From contig NZ_JBIWFB010000005.1 in the NCBI RefSeq assembly GCF_044762855.1, positions 248,001 to 312,000 on the forward strand: a DNA stretch of 64,000 bases, read 5' to 3'. This document shows, piece after piece, positions 1 through 7,689 of this stretch (the stretch's first letter is position 1; every line of letters begins with the position of its first letter). The DNA comes from Psychrobacillus sp044762855 (GTDB taxonomy: Bacteria > Bacillota > Bacilli > Bacillales_A > Planococcaceae). The translations under genes and the position numbers were made by a program. Under the pieces are notes generated by a model. The model searched no databases and was not told the DNA's origin. It was given only the letters and a program-made list of their open reading frames with translations.

Positions 1-217
1 TACAAACTTTGCACTAGATGCTGGGATTAATCCAAAAGAAGATTCTATTTTACTAGAATCATCAAACTCACCATATGTAAACTATATTGTTGTTCGTGCA
101 GAAAATGAGAATGATCCAACGATTCAAAAATTCGTTAAAGCTTATCAATCAGAAGAAGTGAAAAAGTTCATAGAAGAAGAGTTTCAAGGATCTGTTTTAC
201 CTAGCTGGGATGAGTAA
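1..217 (+). CDS. metQ: MetQ/NlpA-family substrate-binding lipoprotein, C-terminal fragment
   Basis: Only the last 71 codons are in the window, read in the frame beginning at base 2 and ending with TAA at 215-217. The fragment has the NlpA/MetQ C-terminal pattern: SPYVNYIVVR, then a charged stretch and KFVKAYQSEEVKKFIEEEF. MetQ proteins are lipid-anchored receptors that deliver methionine or related ligands to the MetNI ABC transporter on the outer face of the membrane. metN and metI follow on the same strand, which supports the call. The order receptor-ATPase-permease differs from the metN-metP-metQ order of Bacillus subtilis, and a terminator-like hairpin separates metQ from metN. The ligand is not proven, because the downstream genes point to catabolism rather than methionine synthesis. 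Confidence 0.85.
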   Translation, partial: TNFALDAGINPKEDSILLESSNSPYVNYIVVRAENENDPTIQKFVKAYQSEEVKKFIEEEFQGSVLPSWDE

Positions 218-251
218 AATTAATCAATCACGCTTACCCGTGATTGCGTCT

Positions 252-294
252 AGATTTTGAATTGAGCTTGCTCAATTACCTCCCTTCAAAATCT
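252..294. repeat. nested inverted repeat between metQ and metN
   Basis: Outer arms AGATTTTG (252-259) and CAAAATCT (287-294) enclose a perfect inner hairpin AATTGAGC-TT-GCTCAATT (260-277) and an ACCTCCC segment. As RNA this would fold into a long hairpin with a side arm. It has no T-tract, so it is not a simple terminator. It sits in a 247-base gap that also holds the palindrome at 321-349. I suspect a copy of an interspersed intergenic element, but only one copy is visible here. Confidence 0.5.
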
Positions 295-320
295 GTGACA
301 TCCGCCAGGGGCTTAACTTT

Positions 321-349
321 ATTCAGCAGGAATTTAAATCCTACTGAAT
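321..349. repeat. 29-base near-perfect palindrome
   Basis: ATTCAG-C-AGGA, a central AATTTAAAT-like core, then TCCT-A-CTGAAT. One mismatched pair interrupts the arms. It is followed by a further GAAGG...CCTTC hairpin (351-374). The position 45 bases after the nested repeat suggests both belong to one structured intergenic element of about 150 bases. It could be a protein-binding site or an RNA fold. Confidence 0.45.
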
Positions 350-417
350 CGAAGGCAGTTTCATTTTCACCTTCCACTTTTATTTAGAGTTGGTGGACAT
401 TTGCTGAATCAAGTTAG

Positions 418-447
418 AACGTTACCGACATCGGTAACGTTTTCTTT
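418..447 (+). terminator. Rho-independent terminator directly before metN
   Basis: AACGTTACCGA-CA-TCGGTAACGTT is a perfect 11-base-pair stem followed by TTCTTT. It ends only a few bases before the metN ribosome site (AAAGGAAGA, 450-458). Either it ends metQ transcription with metN read by a second promoter, or it is an attenuator controlling metNI. I see no S-box or T-box consensus upstream of it. Confidence 0.65.
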
Positions 448-464
448 AGAAAGGAAGATATACA

Positions 465-1484
465 ATGATTGTTTTGGAAAATATTTCGAAAGAATTCGAT
501 AGTAAAAGTGGAAAAGTAAAAGCAGTAAACAATGTCAACATCCATGTTAAAAAAGGAGAAATTCACGGTGTAATTGGTTATAGCGGCGCTGGAAAAAGTA
601 CGCTTATCCGCTGTGTCAACCTTCTCGAAAGACCAACAAAAGGAAAAGTATATATAAATGGAGTAGAAACCACTTCCCTCCCCCTTCCTAAATTACGTGA
701 AGCTCGTAATAAAATCGGGATGATTTTCCAAGGATTCAACCTACTAAAAACAGCTACTGTTTACGATAATATTGCGATTCCTCTTAAACTTCTAGGTTAT
801 AACAAAACAGAAGTTCAGAAAAGAGCAGAAAAATATTTAGAGATTGTTGGATTAACAGATAAACACAAAAATTATCCAAGTCAGTTATCTGGTGGTCAAA
901 AGCAACGCGTTGCTATTGCAAGAGCACTTGCACAAGAGCCCGAAATTCTATTAAGTGATGAAGCAACTAGCGCACTCGATCCAGAAACAACAGATTCTAT
1001 TTTAGATCTTCTATTAAAGATAAATAAAGATCTAGGAATAACTATATTGCTTATTACACATGAGATGAATGTCATCCAAAAAATTTGTGATCATGTATAT
1101 GTAATGGAAAATGGGCATGTGGTTGAGCAAAATAATGCAATTCAGTTATTTACAAAACCTACGCATCCGACAACGAAAAAGTTTTTAAGTACCATTAGTC
1201 AGCGTAATCTATCCCCTGCTTTAATTTCACAATTACATGTGACAGGTAGCGTAACACGCTTAACTTTTGTAGGAGAAAGTGCTGGCCAACCTCTACTTGC
1301 TGAAGTTAGCAAAAAATTTAATGTGCAACCAAATATACTAACCGCCAACATTATTGAATTAAAAAATGGCATCGTTGGTAATATAGTCATACATTTAATT
1401 GGAGAACAAGATCAAGTAAATGCTGCGTTACTATTTTTAGAGGAAAATGGCGTTGGTATTGAGAAGTTGGAGGGACAATCATGA
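465..1484 (+). CDS. metN: MetN-type ABC transporter ATP-binding protein
   Basis: ATPase of a MetNIQ-type importer; it hydrolyses ATP at the inner face of the membrane to drive uptake through MetI. Visible motifs are Walker A GYSGAGKST (about residues 38-46), signature LSGGQKQRVAIARAL, Walker B ILLSDEATSALDP, and the switch His in LLITHE. Residues from about 265 onward form the C-terminal NIL domain that in methionine transporters binds substrate and inhibits transport. The full length of 339 residues is normal. The ATG at 465 has AAAGGAAGA before it, and the stop overlaps the metI start (ATGA). The downstream genes are catabolic, so methionine is the family assignment rather than a proven ligand. 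Confidence 0.9.
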   Translation: MIVLENISKEFDSKSGKVKAVNNVNIHVKKGEIHGVIGYSGAGKSTLIRCVNLLERPTKGKVYINGVETTSLPLPKLREARNKIGMIFQGFNLLKTATVYDNIAIPLKLLGYNKTEVQKRAEKYLEIVGLTDKHKNYPSQLSGGQKQRVAIARALAQEPEILLSDEATSALDPETTDSILDLLLKINKDLGITILLITHEMNVIQKICDHVYVMENGHVVEQNNAIQLFTKPTHPTTKKFLSTISQRNLSPALISQLHVTGSVTRLTFVGESAGQPLLAEVSKKFNVQPNILTANIIELKNGIVGNIVIHLIGEQDQVNAALLFLEENGVGIEKLEGQS

Positions 1485-2152
1485 GTAGATTAGAACAATT
1501 TACAAATCAATGGCTGCCGATTATCGGTAAATCCGTCATCGAAACATTTCAAATGGTTGGAATTTCATTGTTTTTCTCCGTGCTTATCGGAATACCGCTA
1601 GGAATTTTAATCGTATTAACTAGACCAGGTCAAGCTTTGCAAAATAAGTTTTTATATCAAACTAGCAACTTATTGATTAATATACTTCGTTCGATTCCAT
1701 TTATCATTTTACTATTTTTTATTCTACCATTTACAAAATTTATCGTTGGTACGACGATTGGTGTAAAAGGCGTAATCGTCCCTCTCGTTATTTATACTGC
1801 ACCGTATATTGCACGTTTAATGGAGTCTGCATTACTAGAAGTTGAAAATGGTGTGATTGAAGCTTATACCGCAATGGGCATTAGAACTGAATCGATTATT
1901 TGGCATGTGTTGTTACGTGAAGCACGTCCTTCCATTATTTTAGGTTTAACAATCTCTACGGTTAGTTTAATCGGAGCAACGGCAATGGCTGGTATGGTCG
2001 GTGCTGGTGGTCTAGGGGATTTAGCTTATCGCTTTGGACATTTACGTTATGAAGTCGATGTTATGTATGCTACTGTCTTCATATTAATTATCCTCGTTCA
2101 AAGCATACAGTCTATTGGAAATAGACTTGCTGCAAGATTGAAAAAAGACTAG
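1481..2152 (+). CDS. metI: MetI-type ABC transporter permease
   Basis: Integral membrane subunit (223 residues, about five or six hydrophobic segments) that forms the channel with MetN. The EAA loop is recognisable as EAYTAMGIRTESIIWHVLLREARP followed by a hydrophobic segment, the site that contacts the ATPase. The conserved MAGMVGAGGLGDLAYRFG segment near the C-terminus is typical of the methionine family. It overlaps metN by four bases, so the two are translationally coupled, and it is 14 bases before the next gene, so the operon probably continues into the catabolic genes. Confidence 0.9.
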   Translation: MSRLEQFTNQWLPIIGKSVIETFQMVGISLFFSVLIGIPLGILIVLTRPGQALQNKFLYQTSNLLINILRSIPFIILLFFILPFTKFIVGTTIGVKGVIVPLVIYTAPYIARLMESALLEVENGVIEAYTAMGIRTESIIWHVLLREARPSIILGLTISTVSLIGATAMAGMVGAGGLGDLAYRFGHLRYEVDVMYATVFILIILVQSIQSIGNRLAARLKKD

Positions 2153-2166
2153 TTGGAGGTTTTTGA

Positions 2167-2943
2167 ATGTCGAACAATTTATATGTAGAAAAGAATGGCG
2201 CCATCGCTACTCTCATTTTTAATCGCGCGGAAAAGAAAAATTCTTTTTCGCTTGCGATGTTTAAACAATTAGGTGAAATATTAGATGAGTTGGAACTGGA
2301 TCAACAAATTAAAGTATTGATCTTGAAAGGTGTCGACGAAACTGCATTTTCAGCTGGCGCAGACATTTCAGAGTTTCTAGAAAACCGCTTTTCTGCTCAA
2401 AAGGCAAAAGATTATAATGATGCAACCTTGGAATCAATCGAAAAACTGTATCGTTTTCCGAAGCCAACGATTGCCCTTATCAAAACACTTGCTATCGGTG
2501 GTGGACTAGAACTTGCAAATTCTTGTGATTTTAGATTTGCTACTTCTGAAAGTAAACTTGGCATTACAGCCGCAAACATCGGAATCATCTACAATTTGAC
2601 GAGCACGAAGCGTCTAGTTAACTTAGTCGGTCCATCCAAAGCAAAAGAATTATTATACACTGCTAAGTTAATCCGTGCAGAAGAAGGTAAAGAAATCGGC
2701 TTAATCGATTATGTTTATCCAATGGAAGAAATAGAAGAAAAGTGCTTAGAATTTGCCGGACAAATAATCCGTAAATCTTCTGTTGCAAATAATGGGATAA
2801 AACAAGTAATCCAATCGATTATCGACGGAGAAAATGCAGAAACAAAAGAAATCGAACAACTCATTTTAGATTCCTTTAGTTCCGACGATTATAAAGAAGG
2901 AATTGCAGCATTTTTAGAAAAAAGAAAAGCTAATTTTTCATAA
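2167..2943 (+). CDS. enoyl-CoA hydratase/isomerase (crotonase) family protein
   Basis: Crotonase fold of 258 residues, normal length. Crotonases stabilise a thioester enolate in an oxyanion hole, and SAGADISEF (about residues 61-69) and IGGGLELANSCDF are the two segments forming it. Mitochondrial-type hydratases use two glutamates. The first is kept here in the LELA motif. The second, expected in the QPEI-like segment, is replaced: the sequence reads LGITAANIG. A reaction other than plain hydration, such as isomerisation or decarboxylation, is therefore possible. The gene starts at ATG after TTGGAGG and lies between metI and the hydroxy-acid oxidase, only 12 bases before the latter. The substrate is unknown. 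Confidence 0.8.
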   Translation: MSNNLYVEKNGAIATLIFNRAEKKNSFSLAMFKQLGEILDELELDQQIKVLILKGVDETAFSAGADISEFLENRFSAQKAKDYNDATLESIEKLYRFPKPTIALIKTLAIGGGLELANSCDFRFATSESKLGITAANIGIIYNLTSTKRLVNLVGPSKAKELLYTAKLIRAEEGKEIGLIDYVYPMEEIEEKCLEFAGQIIRKSSVANNGIKQVIQSIIDGENAETKEIEQLILDSFSSDDYKEGIAAFLEKRKANFS

Positions 2944-2955
2944 GGAGTGGCTCGC

Positions 2956-4089
2956 ATGACTAACTTAGATTTATTGTTAAACAATATTGGCACCAATGAA
3001 AAACATCCGATTAATTATAGCGAATTAGAACAAGCGGCGAAAGAAAAGTTAGATGGAGGTCCATTTGGATACATACGCTCATCAGCTGGCGGAGAAGAAA
3101 CGCTTCGAAAAAATACAGATTCCTTTGCCAAATATTCCATCGTGCCTAGATTTCTAAACGATGTATCCACCTTAAATACGGAAATAACATTGTTCGGACA
3201 AATATACCCCCACCCTCTTTTCATCGCACCAGTTGGAATGAACAAAATTGCGCATGAAGATGGAGAAATTGCTGTAGCAAAAGCTGCAGCCAAGTATAAC
3301 TTTCCGTATATTCAAAGCACTGTTTCTAGCTATTCAATAGAAGAAATTGCGGATGCGACAGAAGGAAGCACAAAATGGTTTCAATTATATTGGTCAGAGA
3401 ACAAAGAAATTTCATATAGCATCGTAAAAAGAGCCGAAAAAGCTGGATACAAAGCAATTGTCGTAACCGTTGATACAGTGATGCTCGGTTGGCGTGAAGA
3501 AGATGTACGTAACCAATTCTCTCCCCTAAAAAAAGGAATCGCTAAAGGGAATTTTGTTACAGACCCATTATTTATGGCATCCCTCCCAGATCAATCAGAA
3601 GCTTCTATTATTAATGGTATTGTAGATTATTTATACCACCCTACCTTAAATTGGGATGCTATTGTAGAACTGCGAAAACAGACTTCATTACCTATTCTTA
3701 TAAAAGGTATACTACATCCTGATGATGCGAAACTTGCAATCGAAAAAGGAATCGACGGTATTATTGTATCTAATCATGGCGGTCGCCAGTTAGATGGTGT
3801 AATCGCAAGCATTGATGCCCTACCAGAAATAGTCGAAGCAGTCGATGGAAAAATTCCTGTGTTATTTGATAGTGGGATTCGTCGTGGTTCAGATGCTGTA
3901 AAAGCGCTAGCACTTGGTGCCACTGCTGTTTGCATCGGTCGTCCATTTGTTTGGGGATTAGCAGCGGCTGGTCAAGCAGGAGTAGAACGAGTGCTGGAAA
4001 GTTTCCTTGCGGAGACAAAGGTGTCTATTTCTTTAAGTGGTGTAAGTCATGTAAATGATCTGCACAAGTTAAAAGTAGTGAAAAGCTAA
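2956..4089 (+). CDS. FMN-dependent 2-hydroxy-acid oxidase (lactate 2-monooxygenase-like)
   Basis: TIM-barrel flavoprotein of the glycolate oxidase/lactate oxidase family, which oxidises an L-2-hydroxy acid to a 2-oxo acid. The diagnostic motif SNHGGRQLDG carries the catalytic His and the substrate-binding Arg; LFDSGIRRGSDAVKALALGA and GRPFVWGL bind the FMN phosphate. The N-terminal GYIRSSAGGEETLRKN and the YHPTLNWDAI segment resemble lactate 2-monooxygenases more than glycolate oxidases. The start was set at ATG 2956 because AGGAG (2943-2947) stands eight bases upstream; an in-frame GTG at 2947 lies inside that ribosome site. It sits between a crotonase and a CoA-transferase, which suggests a carboxylic-acid breakdown route. 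The exact substrate cannot be read from the sequence. Confidence 0.82.
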   Translation: MTNLDLLLNNIGTNEKHPINYSELEQAAKEKLDGGPFGYIRSSAGGEETLRKNTDSFAKYSIVPRFLNDVSTLNTEITLFGQIYPHPLFIAPVGMNKIAHEDGEIAVAKAAAKYNFPYIQSTVSSYSIEEIADATEGSTKWFQLYWSENKEISYSIVKRAEKAGYKAIVVTVDTVMLGWREEDVRNQFSPLKKGIAKGNFVTDPLFMASLPDQSEASIINGIVDYLYHPTLNWDAIVELRKQTSLPILIKGILHPDDAKLAIEKGIDGIIVSNHGGRQLDGVIASIDALPEIVEAVDGKIPVLFDSGIRRGSDAVKALALGATAVCIGRPFVWGLAAAGQAGVERVLESFLAETKVSISLSGVSHVNDLHKLKVVKS

Positions 4090-4114
4090 GGATTGATTGA
4101 AGGTGGTATACTCG

Positions 4115-5308
4115 ATGGAACAAGCATTAAAAGGAATGAAAGTGATCGACCTATCTCAAGTATTAGCAGGACCTTATTGTACAATGGTACTAGGAGATAT
4201 GGGAGCAGATGTTGTCAAAGTAGAAAAGTTTCCTTCTGGTGATGATACTAGACTGATGGGACCTTATATAAATGAAGAAAGTTATATGTATATGATGGTG
4301 AATCGCAATAAACGCGGGGTTTGCCTCAACTTAAAAACAGATGAAGGTTTACAAGTTTTATATAAGCTAATAAAAGATGCGGATGTTTTTATCGAAAACT
4401 ACCGTCCGGGTGTCACAAAAAAACTGGGTATCGATTATGAGACGTTAAAATCAATCAATCCAAGTATCATTTATTGTTCGATTTCAGGTTATGGTCAAAC
4501 AGGTCCTTATAAAAATAAAGGCGGATTTGATATTATGGCACAAGGGCTTTCCGGCTTGATCGATATGACAGGAGAACGACAAGGAAAGCCTGTCAAAGTC
4601 GGTATTGCTATTCATGATATTGCCGCAGGACAAACAGCTATTCAATCTATTTTAGCCGCTTATATTCACCGTTTGAAAACTGGTACTGGACAATATATCG
4701 ATGTTTCGCTAGTCGATTCTGGGCTTGCTTGGACAGTTTGGGAAGCTGCAGCCTATTTCGGGAAAGGTGAAGTGCCGCGTAGAAACGGAACTGCTCATCG
4801 TGTGTCTGCTCCTTATCAAGGCTATAAAACGAAAGATGGTTTTATCCTTATTGGCGCAGCGAACCAAAAGCTATGGGAAAAATTCTGTTTAGAGGTTGTA
4901 CATAAACCCGAATGGATAAGGGATGAACGTTTCTTAACGAATAGTATACGTGCACAACATGTAGATGAGCTAGAAGTAGAAATGGAAAAAGTGTTAAGCC
5001 AACAGGAATCAGCGTATTGGTTAGATTTATTGGACAAAAACGGTATTCCATCTGGACCTATTTATTCGTACGATCAAGCACTAGCTGATGAGCATATTAT
5101 TTCTAGAGAAATGATTATAGATTATGAGCATCCAGTTGCTGGAGCGATGAAGACATTAGGCTTCCCTGCTAAATTTTCCGAAACACCAGGACAACTTAGA
5201 AACCCTGCCCCCCTTCTTGGTCAACATAATAAAGAAGTACTAGTGGAACTTGGCTATTCTATAGAAGAAATTGAGTCTTTCATGGCAAATAGTGTACTAA
5301 AAAATTAA
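4115..5308 (+). CDS. class III CoA-transferase (CaiB/BaiF family)
   Basis: Family III CoA-transferases move CoA between carboxylic acids through an aspartyl anhydride. The N-terminal GMKVIDLSQVLAGPYCTMVLGDMGADVVKVE is the family hallmark, and the aspartate of IAIHDIAAGQ (about residue 168) is the likely nucleophile. ENYRPG and the C-terminal GxPAKFSETPG segment also fit. Its length of 397 residues is normal. The ATG at 4115 follows GAAGGTGG at a good distance; in-frame TTG or GTG codons upstream are less likely. It is the last gene of the run and ends at a strong terminator. Related enzymes act on carnitine, formate, succinate or dimethylsulfoniopropionate; none can be assigned here. Confidence 0.85.
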   Translation: MEQALKGMKVIDLSQVLAGPYCTMVLGDMGADVVKVEKFPSGDDTRLMGPYINEESYMYMMVNRNKRGVCLNLKTDEGLQVLYKLIKDADVFIENYRPGVTKKLGIDYETLKSINPSIIYCSISGYGQTGPYKNKGGFDIMAQGLSGLIDMTGERQGKPVKVGIAIHDIAAGQTAIQSILAAYIHRLKTGTGQYIDVSLVDSGLAWTVWEAAAYFGKGEVPRRNGTAHRVSAPYQGYKTKDGFILIGAANQKLWEKFCLEVVHKPEWIRDERFLTNSIRAQHVDELEVEMEKVLSQQESAYWLDLLDKNGIPSGPIYSYDQALADEHIISREMIIDYEHPVAGAMKTLGFPAKFSETPGQLRNPAPLLGQHNKEVLVELGYSIEEIESFMANSVLKN

Positions 5309-5336
5309 CCGATTGCACATGCAATCGGTCTTTTTT
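5308..5336. terminator. bidirectional terminator
   Basis: ACCGATTGCA / TGCAATCGGT stem followed by TTTTTT on the plus strand, with A-rich sequence on the other side. It lies between the convergent CoA-transferase and manganese catalase genes and could serve both. Confidence 0.85.
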
Positions 5337-6228
5337 ACATATTTTCCATTAATCTTTTAGCAATTGCTTGATACTCTTCTGGTCCAATACCAGGAGCGAA
5401 CTGTTCAGGGAGAGAATCTAAATCTGGTATATCATACCCTTGTGGACTACCTTCTTTTACTATTAACTGTGCGCCACTTGCTGGGTTCGTTCCTTTCCAA
5501 ATTTGCTTTATGTCTGCGTAATCCCCAACATTATTCCATGTAAATAACACATTACCATAACCGAGGTCCTCGTATTTTTTGGCTTGGTCAAAAGCACGGT
5601 TATCTAGACTTGGAATTGGGAGCATTTTAGTTACATCTACCCCAGTTGCAATCTCTATTGCTTTTGCATAGGCCAATACATGTGTACCCCCGCGAACTAG
5701 CAAGTAACCGATCATTTCTCTTGCAGTAGGATGGTCCGTCATTTCATACACACGCATTTTATGTGTTCGTGCACCACATTCTAAGAAAAAGTTATGAAGT
5801 AAATCAAGTACTAGATTACCGCTTGAAAAAACATAATCTCCTCTCCACGGGGCCCCCATCGAGTCACCTGCTAAAGAAGTTTGGGCATTCGCTATGAAGT
5901 GATAAGTATTTCTTTTATCCTTTGCCATTTGAAGTGGGGTAACATCAGGATCTCCATTAAATGTAGTCCCTTTTTGTAATAAATTTATCGTGTTAGAGAC
6001 TAGCTCTACATGACCGAACTCTTCCGCTGTTATACTTGCTACTAGATCATAAAAAGGCTTTAGCTTTGTTTTATCTCGAAAGTTAAATGATTGGTACATA
6101 TAATTATTGAGTGTAGACATTTCACCAAACTTCCCGCCTAACAATTCTTGTACAGCAGCTGCAGCATTTGCATCACCATACTCTAAGTTTGGGAGTTCAA
6201 TTAACAATTTGTTCACCCGGTTGAACAA
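5335..6228 (-). CDS. manganese catalase family protein
   Basis: Non-haem catalase fold that uses a di-manganese centre to split hydrogen peroxide. The ferritin-like helices show the ligand patterns expected of the family: QELLGGKFGEMSTLNNYMYQ, then ITAEEFGHVELV, and FFLECGARTHKMRVYEMTDHPTAREMIGYLLVRGGTHV. At 297 residues it is of the long YdbD type rather than the short CotJC type. The reading frame opens with TTG at 6228, preceded by AGGAG nine bases upstream; no better ATG exists nearby. The DUF2642 gene lies 18 bases upstream in the same orientation. This family is often found in spore formers, and a haem catalase (katA) is encoded elsewhere in the window. Confidence 0.88.
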   Translation of the reverse strand: MFNRVNKLLIELPNLEYGDANAAAAVQELLGGKFGEMSTLNNYMYQSFNFRDKTKLKPFYDLVASITAEEFGHVELVSNTINLLQKGTTFNGDPDVTPLQMAKDKRNTYHFIANAQTSLAGDSMGAPWRGDYVFSSGNLVLDLLHNFFLECGARTHKMRVYEMTDHPTAREMIGYLLVRGGTHVLAYAKAIEIATGVDVTKMLPIPSLDNRAFDQAKKYEDLGYGNVLFTWNNVGDYADIKQIWKGTNPASGAQLIVKEGSPQGYDIPDLDSLPEQFAPGIGPEEYQAIAKRLMENM

Positions 6229-6246
6229 TCTATCATACTCCTTTTT

Positions 6247-6474
6247 CTATTTTGATAGTGTGACCCAGACAATTTCTTGATTTCTTATATAAAAAGGACT
6301 GCTACTAACATCAACGACAATATGATCTGGTGTGACCATTGTTAAATTTCCTTGAATCGTACTATTCCTTGTTTGTACTGCAACTCGTTTCCCGCTTAAC
6401 GTTTGAAGTAGATGATATAAATAAGGCTCAAAACTACTTACAAATTCAACAGACGACTGTGGATTTGTGTTCAC
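6247..6474 (-). CDS. DUF2642 (YuzF-like) small protein
   Basis: A 75-residue protein with an Sm/YuzF-like pattern: LLQTLSGKRVAVQTRNSTIQGNLTMVTPDHIVVDV, then SSPFYIRNQEIVWV. DUF2642 proteins are common in spore-forming bacilli and several are spore-associated; the molecular role is unknown. A GTG start at 6474 follows AAAGGATGGG. It is the first gene of a probable two-gene operon with the manganese catalase, so the two may act in the same compartment, perhaps the spore coat. That functional link is inference from gene order alone. Confidence 0.7.
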   Translation of the reverse strand: MNTNPQSSVEFVSSFEPYLYHLLQTLSGKRVAVQTRNSTIQGNLTMVTPDHIVVDVSSSPFYIRNQEIVWVTLSK

Positions 6475-6585
6475 TTACTTCCCATCCTTTCAATTCAATC
6501 GTTGTATTGTATGAAAAGAAATTTTATAAGGTGACTTGAAAGTGGTAAGATAATGTGGAGATGTTATATAAAGAAGGTCATATAA

Positions 6586-7152
6586 ATGGTGAAACGATTA
6601 GTTGTAACAGGCTATAAAGCGCATGAATTAGGTATCTTTAATGATACGCACCCTGGAATTCCAATCATTAAAAAAGCGATTAAAGATCGGCTACTTCTTT
6701 TAATTGAAGAAGGATTGGAATGGGTTATACTAAGTGGACAGCAAGGTGTCGAAACTTGGACAGCAGAGATTGTGCTCGAATTGAAGGAAGCATTTCCTTC
6801 ATTAAAGTACGCCATCATTACTCCTTTTTTAGAGCAAGAAAAGAATTGGAATGAGCTGAAACAAGAAAAATATAAAAGTTTATTGTTTCAAGCGGATTAT
6901 GAAACAAGCTTAACGAAAAGACCGTACGAAGCACCTTGGCAATTCATCGAAAAAAATAAATTTTTACTTCGTAATTCGGATGGTATACTTATTGTTTACG
7001 ATGAAGAAAATGAAGGCTCACCAAAGTTTATGAAAAAATTAGCGGAGGCATACATGGAGAAGGAAATTTATACGCTGATTACGATAGATGCGTATGACCT
7101 TCAAACGATTGCGGACGAAATTGCAGAAGAAATGAGGAATGATTTTATATGA
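6586..7152 (+). CDS. ypsA: YpsA family SLOG-fold protein (DUF1273)
   Basis: A 188-residue protein with the YpsA hallmarks: an N-terminal RLVVTGYKAHELGIF segment, EEGLEWVILSGQQGVETWTAEI, and DGILIVYDEENEGSPKFM. It belongs to the SLOG superfamily, whose Rossmann-like folds bind nucleotides or related ligands. In Bacillus and Staphylococcus YpsA has been linked to cell division and oxidative stress; its ligand is unknown. The gene overlaps the next gene by four bases (ATGA), so both are translated together. It is divergent from the DUF2642-manganese catalase pair with about 110 bases between starts. Confidence 0.88.
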   Translation: MVKRLVVTGYKAHELGIFNDTHPGIPIIKKAIKDRLLLLIEEGLEWVILSGQQGVETWTAEIVLELKEAFPSLKYAIITPFLEQEKNWNELKQEKYKSLLFQADYETSLTKRPYEAPWQFIEKNKFLLRNSDGILIVYDEENEGSPKFMKKLAEAYMEKEIYTLITIDAYDLQTIADEIAEEMRNDFI

Positions 7153-7595
7153 GTAAACAACAAGTAGTATGTGAAAGATATGATAAAGAAACGGAAGAAC
7201 TGGTATCGAAAGATTCAATGGAATTTTTGAATACTCCCCTATCTCATTTAAAAGAAAAGAAAAATGAATATGTTTATTTGCAAACAGAAGACTTAAATGC
7301 ATTAAAAGTAGATGGACTAGTACTAGAATACGACGAAGTATTTGAAGTATACACAGCTATGTTCGGTCTTTCCGTTCAGAAAAAATTTGCTCCTAAAATA
7401 GAAGCTTACTTAAACGAACATTATAATAGTGAGAAAATGAACTATAGCATGATGTTTGCTGGAGATGAAGGTTTATGGGAAATAAATTTACCATTAGATT
7501 ACATCGATCAATTTAGTGAGAGCTTTACGTTGGAAGAAGCGTATCAATTTCTACAATCGTTCATTACTTCCTTAGTGGAAACGATCGAAAATTAA
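7149..7595 (+). CDS. unknown protein coupled to YpsA
   Basis: 148 residues, acidic, with no membrane segment or signal peptide. The N-terminal CERYDKETEELVSKDSMEFL opens a small mixed alpha/beta sequence. A central GDEGLWEINLPLDYID and a C-terminal amphipathic helix (TLEEAYQFLQSFITSLVETI) are the only conspicuous features. I do not recognise the family. The ATGA overlap with ypsA suggests stoichiometric expression and perhaps a physical partnership. A run of about 95 bases without a clear terminator separates it from the coat-protein gene. Confidence 0.65.
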   Translation: MSKQQVVCERYDKETEELVSKDSMEFLNTPLSHLKEKKNEYVYLQTEDLNALKVDGLVLEYDEVFEVYTAMFGLSVQKKFAPKIEAYLNEHYNSEKMNYSMMFAGDEGLWEINLPLDYIDQFSESFTLEEAYQFLQSFITSLVETIEN

Positions 7596-7689
7596 TTTAT
7601 TTGTATAAACACATCTGCATATCAGTCATCGAACTGACCAAACTATAGAGGATGTCCCAATACATTTTCTACAAGGAGGAGAAATTCGA

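Noticed and set aside
217..464. S-box (SAM riboswitch) or methionine T-box before metN
   Set aside because: I looked for the S-box consensus and for the GGGTGG-ACCGCG T-box sequence and found neither; only hairpins without those motifs are present.
2947..2955. GTG start for the hydroxy-acid oxidase
   Set aside because: It overlaps the AGGAG that best serves ATG 2956.
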